Positions 1 to 12,795 are shown, counted from the first letter of the stretch. The stretch is DNA of 64,000 nucleotides from Symbiodinium microadriaticum (GCA_001939145.1 LSRX01000507.1:146815-210814); one strand, 5' to 3'. The notes: a model not told the origin generated them from the sequence alone. Numbers and translations are program-made.

Positions 1-18
1 TTGTTGTTGTTGTTGTTT

Positions 19-62
<44 letters not shown>

Positions 63-63
63 G
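1..63. repeat. (TTG)n microsatellite
   Basis: About twenty TTG/GTT units run from the window edge, interrupted once by a short T run. The array makes a poly-leucine frame that has no value as a gene. Confidence 0.95.
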
Positions 64-2125
64 GTGCTGTGGTTGTCATTCTGCGAGTTATTGCAATCCT
101 GCCCTCACTTTAGGCTTCGATTGAACAGGTTGCCTGCTTTGGGGCACTGCTTGGGTGAAATGGGACTGTCTCACAGGCCTCAAACATGAAGCATTGTAGG
201 AAGCTTATCATACGACGCGGACGATAGACGATAGACCCCAAATCACCCAAAACAATTCAACGCCGAAACCATGACTGTGTCAGCTTCTACGTGCAAGACA
301 TCTCCAGTAAGCGTTATGAAGCTACACGACCGAAGACACAAATCAAGTCCACTCAAAAATCAAGCTGTGTTCATTACAGGCAATGATTCGAAGGAAGGAT
401 TTATGAAGGAACGATATTTGCAACTTGCGGCGCTTCTCCTGTACTAAGGCTGAGCCGTCTGGGCACTCAGGGTCACCCAGGCTTCAGGTTTCCTCCCCAG
501 AGATTCGGCCGAAACTCCAGAAGCCCCACATCGAAGTGCCACAAAACCCAAGCATAGAATACCGACACAAACGAAAGGCTGAAACTTCGAAGCCCGGACC
601 TGAACCTCGAAGTACCGCCTACCACCCCCAGAGCTCCCAAACCTGCAGAGTTCCCTCGAAGTCTCTCTTAGCGGCCTTGGGTGGATCCCTTCTGTCGCAG
701 CTGGTTGCTCCCGTAGACGCAGGTGTCGAACTCTGCGTGCCTGCTTGGGAGCCGTGGAGCTCTCAAAGCTTCAAGCAAGTTTAGAGCTTTCACGGCTAAG
801 CTGAGGAGAGTCTGTGCTTTAGGAATCACGATGTAGGGAGCTGAGATGTATAGCAACTGTCTACTGGAGCGTTGACGTAATCCTGAACAAATGCAAAACC
901 TCTATAATCCAAGATCGTAGGTATCCCATTCAACAAAACACACCAATGGTCACCTTCAAGCATCCATGCCGTTCCAGATTCCAGGAGACTCCTGCATCGC
1001 ATCGTAAAGCCCCATCGTACTGGACCAGGCCCTTTTGAAGATACTCCCAAACATTGGAAGCGGTCGAAACAAAAAGATGTGGATACAAGTATTTGCCGAC
1101 CCTCTACAGCTCAAGCAATGCATGCCATGACCCTCTTAAAACCAGAAGAAGAGAAAACACAGAATATCCCGTACCGACCCAGTGGCTTTCCTACCTCGCA
1201 TGATACCTTGTGTAAGATCCTTTAATGTGAAGGATTCTTCGCAGAAGCCCCCAAGAAAGGAGATCCGGCAGCGCCTTACTCGCCGGAGAATTTGATTGTA
1301 GTCGGTGCCCACAACAGCCCCTAGGTACTTCCTCATGTCCTCGATACGGTACGTACAAAATGTGCTTTCGGGCATCTGTGAGGGGTTTTGCCGGGTTGAG
1401 CAGAAGCAGGCGGCTGATGGAACTTTCAACCACCTACCCCTAATTACCCGAACATGCCCGAACTATGGGAAATATGCTGAAACCATATTATAATATGAAC
1501 GTTGACGCAGGAGCTCTCTCGTTCAACAGCACTCAGCTTGTATCTCTCTCGAATGACAACAGTTGCAAGCAGAACACAACAAGAAGAGGAGACTCTTGCT
1601 TGGACCGGCTCTCTGCACTGTGGCGTTCTGAACTCGACCCGGATTTTCAAGAATTGGAAGCTTGAGGCATGCGCACATGTGCCGAGCAAGCATGCCCGAC
1701 ATCTGCCGCACACCTGTGTGCTGGGACTTCGCTTGAGGAAGTGAGCCATGACAAGGTCTGGAACAAAAACGACCGATCACATATGTAGGTTTTTATATAC
1801 AAATATTTATAAATAATATATATATATATATATGTACATATGTATTATGTATGCACACATACACAGGGTTGCATTGCATGAAAACCTCCCCCTGCAGCTG
1901 CAATACTACCGCATGCAGTCTGCTCGCCAACCGAAGGCCGAAGATGCACATCCCTCAGCTTATCCGCACCCTAATTGCGATTAATTATCCGGTCCTACTC
2001 ATGATCCAGCTTGACTTGCTAAATATGTCTATTGACTACAGTCCATCAACGGCCAAGCTTCAACTCCATGTACTGAACGCACTGGATTTGGCAAGAGGCC
2101 GCCGAAGTTGAGATTGTACCTCCTA
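64..2125. other. Spacer without a supportable gene
   Basis: Several frames of 60-120 codons are open here on both strands. None shows a recognisable domain, a splice-site-bounded exon or consistent coding character. An AT microsatellite lies at about 1801-1850. Confidence 0.5.
1801..1850. repeat. AT-rich microsatellite
   Basis: An uninterrupted TA run of about 20 bases sits inside a wider A/T-only stretch that ends in TATGTACATATG-like words. Confidence 0.85.
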
Positions 2126-2484
2126 GCGGTGGCAAGACACATTATCAAATGTGCTGCACGTTGTCCCAAGCCGTCGTAGCGCTCTACCGAGTACAGGTAT
2201 CCGTGCGCGTGTGCAGTTTGGCAGACGCTGCACTTCACCGGTGTGATTCTCGTCGCAGGCATCTTGCCGAACATAGCTCTCATCCGGCGATCTGGACCAC
2301 GCTCTTTGCGTCCATGCTGCTGGCGACATGTGATGTCGGGCACAGCCGGACAGCCCGCGGCAGCATCCAGGCCAGCATTCATCATCATCAACTGGTTCTG
2401 CTTCTGATGCACTTGCAGCAATGTGGTGGCGTCGCAGATGTCCTGTCTTTGTGCTTCGCGCGCAATCTCACCACCAAAAGCAGA
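2126..2484 (-). CDS. Possible exon of an unknown protein
   Basis: The minus strand is open for about 120 codons here. The product is balanced in composition, with a helical stretch (GGEIAREAQRQD), a Met-rich segment and a CSVCQTAHAH cysteine pair near the end. A second minus frame over part of the same DNA is also open and not clearly worse, so the frame is uncertain. No family is recognised and no convincing splice sites were fixed at either edge. It may be a real exon or only a GC-rich chance frame. Confidence 0.25.
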
Positions 2485-3755
2485 GAAGACAAAGACATGG
2501 CATAGCAAGTGGAGTAACATGGCTTCGGTGTGCGGGCACGCGATCTCTACGTCTTGAATTGACAAACGGCACGGGTAAAGCTTGGTGCTCAAAACACTTC
2601 ATGCTTCGTCAGGCTGCAGGACACCTCTGTATCGTTCCACGAACTATCGAGAGGCTACATACAGTCCCGCTACAAGGGTTGAGGATCTGGGGTTCTATGA
2701 TTGCTCGAGGAGTGATGCGCTCTCTCACACCACCTCTGCTGCTTTGTAGAAACTCCAGTGCACGGATTGAATCCTGGACGTTTAACCTTAACTCAACGCC
2801 AGCAACCATGTGGTCTAGGGTTCAGAACCCAAGAACCTGCATGGAAACTGAGGGCGGCCTAGGCAGCAGTTCCCACAAAAACTCTACACAAGTCATAAGT
2901 GCTCTATTCTGAGCCCTGCAAAATCACCTCGTAAGTCGAAGCCGTAATCCCCAGCACTGTCCATCCTAACGGCGACTCTTGTTATTAAAACACCGTAGCA
3001 AAGACGACTGCATTCTACCTCTTGAGCTCCAACCTTAGGCACCACAGCATCGTTCATCAGAAACTCTCCTGACACCTACCCTAAATTACTAAAGGTCCAA
3101 AGTTCCCAATAATTTGGTATTTGGGTTGAGGATGATAATAGTCCGAATGCTAGTACTTGAAGGTTAATACGGGGAGTAGAGAATGATGAGGTACCTGGAC
3201 CCTTCGGGCTAGCGTGGCGGGGCCTCCTCCCATCGGGCACCTTTCCTGAATCATAAAGGACAGGAGACGGAGGCTCTGAGATTTGGAGTATAGGGCTAGG
3301 GCTCAGGCCTCTGGGGTTTAGTTTAAGGATCTGGCTAAAAGTTCACGATGCTCTGGATTGAGTTTCAGGCTTGCCCTGAGCCTGCACTTGCTCAAATAGT
3401 TTCGGGGCAAGGAGACTTCCGCTTCGGAGATTGAGGACCTACGAACCTACTGTGTGAGCATTCGGAATCTTGGGTGTGGCGTCTAGTTTAATCATGGGGT
3501 TACAATCAAGAGGGCCGAGAGAGGGTGCAAAGCCTGTGACGCGGATTGCAGGTCCCTCTCCTAAACTCTAAGCGGACTCCGACATGTATCTGAGACCCGG
3601 CATGAACCCAAAAAGAACATGCCGGAGCGACCGAGGTTCTAATGTGTTAACATTCGCGTTTTGGACCCCTTAGCCAATGATTCCAGACTTTCTAGTCGCT
3701 GCCGGGTCAAAAAACACTGAAGCTTGCGCACGAAAAAAGCAGTATAAGATCCTAC

Positions 3756-3898
3756 AGTAGATAGACAGATAGATAGATAGATACGCAGCTAGATAGACGG
3801 ATAGACAGACAAACAGACAGACAGATAGACAGACAGATAGATAGATCGATAGGTAGGCAGCCCCCAATCTGGTGTGCATATATATATATATATATATA

Positions 3899-3929
<31 letters not shown>

Positions 3930-4004
3930 GTATATATGTACCATGTCATATCAATCTGTCTGTCTACCTATCTACATATCTACCTACCCATGTATCTATC
4001 TATC
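3756..4004. repeat. Fold-back GATA/GACA - (TA)n - TCTA/TCTG microsatellite
   Basis: A GATA/GACA tetranucleotide array (about 3756-3862) is followed by TA/TATG repeats (about 3878-3946) and then by the complementary TCTG/CTAC/TCTA array (about 3953-4004). The two outer arms can pair over much of their length with the TA tract at the tip. Confidence 0.85.
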
Positions 4005-6867
4005 CCCAGAAGGCTGAGGCCCATTTTAATTTAACCCTCACGGCAAAGAGCTCGCAGGCTGCCAGAAGGGTGCCGAAGCTGACGACGTTGAGCCTTCCAT
4101 GCTGGAATCTATTATACAAGCATATGCATAGATCTGTATATACGTGTATGGATACTTATATAACACTGTATAAGTGGTTATGAATGTATACATATATATA
4201 TATATATAGAGATATATAGATATATACATACATACACATACAGCAGTACATATGCACATTCGCGTACACACACATGTATATGTGAAATATACATATAACG
4301 GTAAATACATGCATGAAAGAGAGAAAGGCACACCGACGTGCACGTTATAACGTCACAAGCAGACTAACTTATGCGAAAGATACGATACATAAACGGCATG
4401 AATATCTCTATAATATATATATATATATATATATACAGATAGAGCAGGCCCAGGTTTGTATATAGTATTAATGATGTACTCACTGTATAGTACCCAGAGC
4501 ATGCAGCCAAGAAGATGTCTTCCTTATCATATAACTACAGCAGAAGCTGTCCGCATCATTAACCCAGGACTCCGTGAGTTCTGGTAGCTTACGCCAGCCT
4601 CGTAGACTCTGTAGAACTATATACCCTGTTGGCTTCTAACTCCCTAGCCGTTGCATTCCATAACTTGCACATCCCTTAACCGCATACCATGCAACCTAAA
4701 CCCTTGGTTCGGGGAGTTTACGGATTTGGGTTCGAGGTTCGGCACTTCATAGTGCCAACGTGCGCGAAGTTGTCTTAGGGTCGGGGCTTTGGGGGTTAGG
4801 CTCGTGACTTAGTGCTATGGAGTTGGAGGTTGAGAGGGTTCGGTCTGCAGAAGTAGCGACTAAAGCTCTTCTTGTAAGGTGCCGAGTATCAAGTTTTGGG
4901 TGCGGACTACCGTGACTACCGCATATCGGCTCGCAATAGCTTGGTGAGTTGCATCTGGAGGTGCAGGTGCACGTGATGCCTTCGCAGCCCGGGTTCAATC
5001 AAGGCTGCAGGAATCAGTGTCGAGGGCTCTGCCACCCCAGCATCCTGAACCCTTTGCTCTCGGAGTCGTGGCATCCCAGGCGGTACATCTCTGGGTGACC
5101 GATTCGACGGATCAACGCTACATGGAGGCTGACGCACATACTGAACTTCGGATTTCTTAACGCCAGAAATGGAACTGTCGAGGAAGTGTCAACCAAATCC
5201 TGGAAGCCGTGACCCGAATCTCTGCCGCCGAGTTTATGGGTTCCCAAAAATTCATACACTCGCACCATCTGTTAGCCGCAAGTTTAGCCAGCTGTAAGTT
5301 GCATGAGGCTTTGGATCTCTTTTCAGCCGACCATCAACTCTGGTCCCCGGAAGGCCTTGGAACTGGCAACGCCAGGGCCTGCACGGAGAGCTCTCTACTC
5401 TAAGTGTGCAGTCTGCATTAGTGTTCTTAGTAACATTAGTATGCTTTACTACTATTCCTAGAAGTATGACTATTACTATTAGTATTAGCATTAGGTTCAT
5501 TTGCTTGGGGTTTTGGGTGCAATGGTCTAAGCGAGGTCCGAGCTTCGTTGCGGTGTCCATGCTTTCCCCAAAGCACTAGATTCAAGACGGTAGTTCTCAG
5601 AAAAATGAGGAGCCCTCATTTGAGCCATGAGCTGTAAGATCCTTATCCTGTTACGAAGAACCGTGATTTAAGGGACCGCTGCTTCGAGAACCCCCCATCT
5701 TCATAAACGTCCTGTCAAACATCATGTTGGGTGACTCTCACGAACCAAATCCCTACACCATGAAAGCAAGCACAAACCCTCAACCTACTTAATCAACCAT
5801 GAAACTTTACCCAAATCATACCTCTACGCCCTACATCGAGAATCCTGCCCGATCCTGGCATGGTCCCTGATCCCATACAAGCAGACGTGAAACTCTAACC
5901 CACACGGCGTCCTGCTCCCAAAGCGCCGCTCGAACGAGCGAGCTGCCTGCTCCGCTGAACGAAGCGGCCTCCAAGTAGGCGTGCATGGGTTCAAGGTTAG
6001 AGGGCTCCTAGTCGTCCTAGTCTTAGTCTTAGTCGTCCACAGCGGCATTAGATTCTGAGGTTGGAGATGAGAGCGGCTAAGCTTGAGATTTAGAGGGGAA
6101 GGCGTGGGACGCGTTGATGGTTTCAATTTCCACGGTTTGAAGCTTTGGGTGCAGGGCACGAAGCAGCTCCTGAGAGTTTGTTGAAAACGAACAGCCTATG
6201 GTTATGGTGGTTCTAAGGCCGCAGCCGTTCAGCCTAAACGCCTTCCACCCGAAACAAACACCCAAGTCCTCCAACGCAAAAAAACACCAATGCAGTCAGG
6301 AGTGGGGGTTGGGGGCCTGAGGGTTTACAAGACACCCTGTCAACCAGCTCGGCTCGACTGGAAGGGTCGCGGGACTTTGGATAGTACATCCTGATAGCTT
6401 CTGACGAAGTTTCCGTACTTTCCAGGTCAACCCAGAGCGCAATAGTAGACACACTTTTCATTTCACAGCTGACACCTTCATCAAACTCTTGAATCCGCTG
6501 CTCCCTAAGGTACTGGGGCTCCCGGCGTCTGGAGCCAACGTGCGGGAACTCTGAAGCTCGTGAAGGAGACTGAGGGCCTGCTGACGTTCTAGGGACCAAC
6601 TAACATTTAGGGCTTCAAGAGCGCTTGAGCTTCTCAGTCTTCGAGCTTCTTGCATGGGACTGAGGGCCTGTAGTCAGAAGTGTCTATTTAGGGATCCTGG
6701 TATTGCAGGGTCATTTAAAAACGGATGTGGTGTCAATCAGGGGCTCACACCCACCGCCGCAGTTCACTTCCTAGGTTTTTCGTGCGTTTGGGGTTCAGCT
6801 GTTCCAGCATCGCCTATCCCATTGTGGCATTTTTCCTGCAGTAACCGTCAGTGATGTGAGTGTAGAG

Positions 6868-6929
6868 AGACAAACAGACAGACAGACAGACAGGTAGGTA
6901 GATGGGTAGATGGACAGGCAGATCGATAG
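6868..6929. repeat. GACA/GGTA tetranucleotide microsatellite
   Basis: Imperfect AGAC units pass into GGTAGATG and GGACAGGC units. It resembles the first arm of the array at 3756. Confidence 0.85.
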
Positions 6930-7207
6930 CTTGCCGGCAAAGAATCACTCCATGTTCAACATTCCATGAGACAAGCTAGAGGTTACGAGAAGCCCTCCAC
7001 CACCAACTAGACCCTGTTTTTGCAAGTCATCAGGAGACCTGCGGCCTTCATCTGAACCCTGTTGCAATGCACGGGAGGCAAGTGTTAAAATCCTCTGCAA
7101 CCCTTTGAACCCAGAGCCAGGATGCCTCAGCCCATAGCCTCAACCTTTCAATTACTCATATCTAGAATGTCTGAGGTGTCAGGACCGCATGCGGGCAGTA
7201 AACACAC

Positions 7208-7264
7208 CTGACGCCACTGAGTGCTCCGGGAGCATGCGGCGATGGTCACATTGAATGCCAAGAC
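7208..7264 (-). CDS. Exon of a pentatricopeptide-repeat (PPR) protein
   Basis: The minus strand reads VLAFNVTIAACSRSTQWRQ. This matches the first helix of the PPR motif as seen in dinoflagellate proteins: an aromatic-N-x-x-I-x-A-C core followed by a Q-W pair. The exon is bounded by AAAG|G on its 5' side and TCAG|GTGTG on its 3' side and is exactly 19 codons, phase 0 at both ends. The reading frame stays open upstream, so an acceptor about 30 bases earlier (CTTCAG|AC) is also possible. PPR proteins bind organellar RNA and act in its processing or translation. Only one motif is visible; the rest of the gene was not found. Confidence 0.5.
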
Positions 7265-7390
7265 CTTTGCCGAGCCACGCGGGGATGTCTGAAGCGTTTT
7301 GGCTCTATATGGGTCCTGAAGATTATACTGCTCGGGTTCTAGGTTGGGGTGCACTGCATTCCGAACTTACTGCGAGGGGTGAGGATAGAC

Positions 7391-7540
7391 CTGGACGCGA
7401 AGCTCGGTGAACCGGAGGCATGAGTAGCACGTCGCAGATGACAGCAACAGCTTCAAACATGAAGTATAGTGTCTTGCTCTCGACTTCAGAAACAATGGAG
7501 ACCGCCCCGTAGGAGCGCGACATCGAGTTGAACGCCAGAC
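7391..7540 (-). CDS. Possible exon, unknown protein
   Basis: Between CTCTCAG|GT (acceptor) and TCCAG|GTC (donor) the minus strand reads 49 uninterrupted codons beginning LAFNSMSRSYGAVSIV. The product mixes polar and hydrophobic residues as in a folded protein and includes a hydrophobic stretch, FEAVAVICDVLLM. It lies just upstream, in the same direction, of the PPR exon at 7208-7264. The intron phases do not match directly (this exon ends in phase 1), so an intermediate exon or a separate gene would be needed. No family is recognised. Confidence 0.35.
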
Positions 7541-7728
7541 CTGAGAGCTCATGAGGGCTTCCTGATGCACCGGGCCAATTTGGAAGGCAAGGAGAAGACA
7601 GGGAGTTAACCGTGATGGGACCCAGGCTTCGACACTACTTAGACCACCCCCCGTTCTTGCACCGACCAAAAACAGCACAGCAAACTAAACCTTGCACAAC
7701 TGGATGCAGCTTTTTTGCTTCACTTCAG

Positions 7729-7835
7729 GCATTGAACTCGAAACTTCCGCAGCTCCCACTTCTTGCCATGCTGATCTGCGTCACATTGTTGGGAATGAAG
7801 ATGGCGAAGCCAGTGCATGGTCAGGAACCATTAAG
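7729..7835 (+). CDS. Possible plus-strand exon, unknown protein
   Basis: A pyrimidine-rich acceptor (TTTTTTGCTTCACTTCAG) precedes 107 bases that end at AAG|GTGATT. One frame is open throughout (two bases plus 35 codons) and gives IELETSAAPTSCHADLRH and so on to SGTIK. The splice sites are the best of any single exon in this part of the window. A second frame in the same DNA would make a hydrophobic LPLLAMLICVTLL segment, so the frame is not certain. No family is recognised. Confidence 0.35.
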
Positions 7836-8913
7836 GTGATTCAGGCCTGCCGTGTGGCGACCGTTCATGAATAACGGGCATGCCAAGCCGACCTCGATGA
7901 TGATCATTGCCTCCCGATCCTCCTGGTTGTTGGCCCGGCGTCGGGATGTTTGGCGCGCCGAGGCCCACGTCTTCGAACTGGGGGACGATTCACGCCTCTA
8001 TGCTTTAAGCCCACCAGTACATGCCCAGAAGCTGGAGACCTCGAAGTCAAACAAATGAACCCACCTCAGACTATATTCGCAGGGCGGAAACAGCATCAAT
8101 GATCAGACAAATCTGACTGAGCAATTAGGCTAGTGAGGTAAATGAATTCCAGGCCAATACTGGTCAACGCAACAATTGCACGAACACAGTAGTAACGACG
8201 ACAGGGTGTGCACGGGTCTAGGGAACAGTTGTGACAATTGCAAACACCGAGAGAACTCAAATTTCGCGCGCTTATTCTCATACAGCGAATACTGCCGACG
8301 GAGACATGACGCTTGGTATGACGTAATTCGTGTAGTTGAGAGCGCTTACAGTAACACAGGATCTAGTCCGTCGGCAGTGGTGGAGCACCAGCAGATAAGT
8401 TCAGTCTGGTAACACATTGGCAGCGACCTTGGTGCCACGGATCACAGGCTTTGCAGCGTGCAACGTCCGCTTGTCTTGGACCTGAGGTTCTACAGCACCG
8501 AAGGGTTGCTGGTGCTGTAGGTTCTCAATATGATCCCGCTAAGGTGCCATCAATGCTGCAGAGGATTGATTTAAGCATTTTGGGTTGACAGGCTTCTACG
8601 GTGCGGGTTGTAGGATGTTGCGGCATGAAGCAGCGTCCGTCCTTCGAACACGGATGTTACCATCTAGACAATTGAACCCAAAACAACCACCATGCTAATC
8701 TCGGGGATAAGTATATCAAGAATAAGGAGGAAGACGCCATGAACGGATGACTATACTGCAGTAATGATCGTCGCTTTGACATGTCGCTTGGCCTTCCAAT
8801 GGAAAACTGATCGGCATTACAGAGGGCGCACTGTTCGTCGAGGCTTACACTCTTACACCATCATACGAATCAGACGGGATATAGCACTACGACCTATTGA
8901 GGTGGCGGCATCA

Positions 8914-8993
8914 ATCCCACAAACTTGCTGCTGGTCGTGCTGCTGTTGGGTTCTGCGAAAGGACCGAGGGCCACAGCAGCGCAGAGCCTTTGC
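8914..8993 (-). CDS. Prolyl 4-hydroxylase, downstream exon
   Basis: One minus frame reads GKGSALLWPSVLSQNP. This matches the conserved P4H strand that follows the jelly-roll iron site (usual form: basic-x-G-x-A-L-L-W-P-S-V-L). The frame is blocked just upstream by TGA, so an acceptor such as GGTGAG|GC at 8993 is needed. It closes at TGA 8911-8913, so a donor must lie before that. The segment belongs downstream of the exon at 9899-10031 and is on the same strand. The expected last exon with the distal iron-binding histidine was not found. Confidence 0.5.
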
Positions 8994-9898
8994 CTCACCA
9001 TTGCGGCTGAAGATGTTGAATCTAAGCATTCGAGTTTAGCAATTGCTATGATCATTGTCGTGATGAGCCCCGGACGATCTCATCCCTGACACTGAATGAA
9101 AAACTCCTAAGCCTGAGACCCCACACCCGCACATCCGAGCCCGAAGCCCGAAACCTGAAACGCAGTTAAGGGTTTGGGGGTTCCGGCTAGAGATGTCAGT
9201 CCCGGGCGCCGGGGATTAAGGGGTTCCTCGACATGCGATTCGGGATCCCACATTCGGGGTTTGTTCTTGTGCGGTTGTTTACCTGACTTTGAATTTCGTT
9301 CATCTTCTCATGATTGGCAGGATGACTGGTATAAGCATTATGCGAGTACTGACAACACTAGCAGTGCGCTTCGATGTTGCAATGTATCTTTTGATATAGA
9401 GTAAGAGGCACTATCATAACACACACTATCATACTATGTCAAGCAGCAGGCCAAGCATGACAAAGCAATGCTTGAATTCCAGGATGTAACTTATCCGCTC
9501 CGCCACGTTTCAACTTGTCTACAGGTCCTCCAAGGACAGGTGAGGTTGAACAACCCCAAGACCCTAAGCCCTTTTGGGAACTTTTTCCCAAAGCCCGAGA
9601 CCCTGAGGCAAAAGCAAAGGCACACAAAAGCACTAAACCCCAAACCAAAGACGACAAGTACGCCGCACCCCTGAACCCGGAACCCTGAAGCCTAAGCTGG
9701 CCAAACCCCAAACCAAGATGTGCAAGGGGCGAGGGCTTACGGAGATGTTGAGCTCCGTGAACTCCCTGAGTCATGGATTCGGGACTATATGAGGAATGCT
9801 GCCTGAAAATTGCACATGTCGGAAACTTGGCGAAAAGGCAGGGATGAGTGGCTATCTGTCTCGGAACTGACGATCTAAGCAGTCAAGCAACGTCTCAC

Positions 9899-10031
9899 CA
9901 CCCTCATCCACATCCGACAGATAGAGGAAGAACGTGTAGATGCGTGGTCCAGGTGTGAACTCGTTGTCCGTCACGTTGTGCATGTCATGGTGTCGCGCAT
10001 ACTCCTCACCAACTTGGTACTTCCTTGGCAA
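9899..10031 (-). CDS. Prolyl 4-hydroxylase catalytic exon
   Basis: The exon encodes the 2-oxoglutarate/Fe(II) dioxygenase core of a prolyl 4-hydroxylase. It reads KYQVGEEYARHHDMH, in which HHD supplies the H-x-D pair that binds iron, then PGPRIYTFFLYLSDVDEGG, the family's signature strand (aromatic-T-x-x-x-Y-L-S-D-V-x-E-G-G). It is bounded by a GCCGCAG acceptor and a G|GTGAGA donor that cuts inside the Gly-Gly pair. These enzymes hydroxylate proline in secreted or signalling proteins, usually in the ER. The family call is firm; substrate and full length are unknown. Related exons lie on both sides on the same strand (8914-8993, 12139-12189). Confidence 0.8.
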
Positions 10032-12138
10032 CTGCGGCCACTCGTGTAAGGGCGAGGATCTCAGTCTCATCTCAGAATGTGCAAACAAGGAAAAAGTGCA
10101 CCGAGCTTCAAGAACTGCATCGTCTCAAAGTTTTTCCATGGCACATCTATCAGGTGAGATATTCCTGAGATGCAGAAGGATGAGAAACAAACAGGCATTC
10201 TTGTGGTGGAGCAACAAGCTCAAGACCTGCACACTCACACACACACAGCTGTCGGTGCGGAGCCTGCATGTCAACACTGCGAGCATTGATTACTGACTAC
10301 TGAACACTAAACGTAAGAAGACGAGAGTGACGAGCTTTTCAGCGAGGACGCTGTCTCGAATCTTGTGGAAGACCGAAGTAGCCTGTCACGGTCACCATCG
10401 GCTGTACAGTTGAAGTGCGGCTTCTAACATGACTTTCCTTGCGTGTCCCCGCCTTGCACTCTTCTTCGCACCATGCCGTTTGGGAAGTTCGATGGTTCGA
10501 AATCACACCCTGGCGAATTCATGCGGCACTCCGCTCTAGCTTGCAGAAGCATCAGGGCCCAGTGTTCGGGTACTTAGTGCGGGATTGCAAATGGAAGCCT
10601 TTTTTGTAGAGCCTTCCCAATTACTCCAGAGGAGTATCATGTAATGCAGTCGTTTACGGATGAGGGAAGAAGGTGTCGTTCCAGGGAGACCTTCAAAAGA
10701 CATCTAAACATGTCAAGCCACTCGCAAGAGGAATTTGACAAACCCGTTGATGCTGGACAAACTTGGAAGCTGAATGATGCAACAAACACCCACACACTTA
10801 TCCGAAGCAGCGCGAGATTGAGGCTTGCGTGGCTGAGACTACATCTGGATGCAAGCATAGATGTTCGTGGGTGGCCAACAGAAGTCGACATGTGCTGCAG
10901 CCTGCGGTGAATCTCGGGACAACAATCGCCTTCGAAACGAGAAGGGAGCCCAAGCAAGTGAAGGTCTGGGAATTTAGGGCGTGGGCCACCTCGCTGGACC
11001 TAGCTGTGACATACATATTATACATGAACCACAACACTTCTGACAGCAACATCAAGTAATTATGTTTGAAACACTCCGAGCCGTGAACCTTTAACCTCCA
11101 ACCATGCCTACCTAAAGATCTATCCAGGCTTAGGGCTCGGAGTGTGGATCCAAACAAACGTCCCGTGCCCGCCTTGCCAACACCGAACTCCGTTTTCTCG
11201 CCTTGATCGGAGGATCTTGCGAACTCCGATGTGACAGACAGAAGCCCATCGATCTCCTCAGTAGGAAGACTCAGGTTCTCGGCCCAAGCCTTTGAAGAGT
11301 TTGGGTTTTTGGATCAGGTTCTAAAGTCTCTGGAGGCTGATTGTGATCAAAGCTCGATAGTGGCACAAGTGCTTTTTCGTCTGGTCCTCCTTTTCAATTT
11401 CGTGATTTATCTGCTACGCCTCTGTCATGTTGCTGCCATGCTGCTTTGTGTGGGTTGGCTGTGATTCGGCTGCGGTTGGCTGCATCTGCTAAGCTACCTG
11501 CTACCTGAAACCAATGCAAACCCCTCAACTCAGCCAATCCGTTCGCATCGGTACACGCAGAAGCATGCATGTCACAGCGTGTCATAGATACCTCACAGAC
11601 GAACTGCTAAAAGCACTGCGCTTTTGCTGACCAACGTATTGAAATTGGTCGTGCTCCTGCTGCAGGCAGTTTCCTGTACCTGCAGTAGGCCAGCGTGCCC
11701 CTAATGAAGCCATTTGTTGCTTGCTTAGATGCTCACGATTAAGCGCTGCGGCTGTGCATCGGCGTCTGCCACAAGCTGTGGTCGTTCTTGCATACACGGT
11801 GAGCTGCTTCAACAATCAAGCCTCCTGTCAGCCGATCCGTTTGAGAAAGATGGGTTTTCACTTCTGTCTCTATGCTGCGGCGCTGTTCCGGCAAACTAGC
11901 CGGCTGGTCTGACACCCCTTCCACGGTGAACTGATTGGGCGATGAGTATCATGCTCGAACCGAGCCCCGCTCGAACCAACCCCCCTAACATTGAATCATA
12001 GAATGTCTGCAAGCTTGTCTCATTTCAATGGTAGAAACGACCGGCAGCCTTTTGAGGGGCAACGACGCTGAGTGTAGCGTTCGTGAATGGTGTGCGAAGC
12101 CGTGAGCGGTAGGTATGCGTTTGATATGGCAGCCTGGT

Positions 12139-12189
12139 CTCTTCGTCCGAGACGAAGTTGTCAAAGGTAACGATCCTTGCATGCAGCTT
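12139..12189 (-). CDS. Prolyl 4-hydroxylase, start of the catalytic domain
   Basis: The minus strand reads KLHARIVTFDNFVSDEE. P4H domains begin with just such a strand and turn (a hydrophobic run, then F-x-N-x-L/V-S-D-E-E), normally followed by Cys and the first helix. It lies about 2.1 kb upstream of the catalytic exon at 9899-10031 in the same orientation, so long introns are implied. Exact exon ends are not fixed. Weaker fragments in between could be intermediate exons: 11594-11672, ending QQKRSAFSSSS before GTGAGG, and about 10870-10930, with PEIHRRLQHM. Confidence 0.55.
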
Positions 12190-12420
12190 CGCACTTGACC
12201 GGCTTTTGCGCTCAACCAATGGAGCCCTTCAAACAACTCCACAAACAAGAAGGTCAGTGCCATCGAAGCGAAGACTGGCCTATGCTCCTAGGTCCCAGGT
12301 CCTCGGACTGAACACTACACATGTTGATTTCACACCACAAAACATGAGGTTGGAGCGCCTGCCCGCAACACAAGGACCCCGACATATCTTCAACGAGAAA
12401 GAGCGGCGAGCAGTACCATA

Positions 12421-12440
12421 CTGCTGCTGCTGCTGCTGCT
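12421..12440. repeat. (GCT)n microsatellite
   Basis: Six or seven perfect CTG/GCT units. Confidence 0.85.
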
Positions 12441-12795
12441 AAGACAGTGATGAAAAGGCTTCGACCTTCGAAGAAGACGAGCATAAAACAACTTCTTGAG
12501 CAAGGGACTGGCGGACATGCTCATCGAAAAATGAAAGCCCGAAACCCAAAAGCTTTAGCTGCCTGGCGTCCACGGGCTTGTGCTGAGTATTGTCAGGTTG
12601 TACTCGGCTGCCCGCACAGGGAGGTCTGGAGAAAAACGTCGGATTTGCTCTTGTGTGTTAGCGTGCACCCGCTTACCGAGGGATTTTCGCGAAGGGCACA
12701 TATGACACGTATATCGCAAGCAGGATAGTGAAGTTCGTAGATTTACCGGCCAAGCCCGCACACATTGGCCTGTGTTGCAGCTGCAGGCTCTAAGC

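Larger units (their letters stand above)
2490..7200. other. Repeat-rich spacer
   Basis: No gene is supportable. The stretch holds degenerate telomere-like words (GGGTTTAG, CCCTAAAC variants), several AT microsatellites (4183-4300, 4410-4436), a fold-back microsatellite at 3756-4004, an ACT/ATT-rich patch at 5447-5500 and a GACA/GGTA array at 6868-6929. Confidence 0.6.

Noticed and set aside
425-784. Plus-strand frame of 119 codons
   Set aside because: Pro/Ser-rich with no domain. An opposing minus frame over the end is equally open.
7285-7315. TTTTGGCTC word resembling part of the dinoflagellate spliced leader
   Set aside because: Only nine bases match and the rest of the leader is absent, so chance is sufficient.
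11231-11464. Plus-strand frame of 77 codons with a hydrophobic end
   Set aside because: It starts at GTG, has no domain and its hydrophobic part is a Leu/Val run. It lies in the P4H gene's intron space on the opposite strand.
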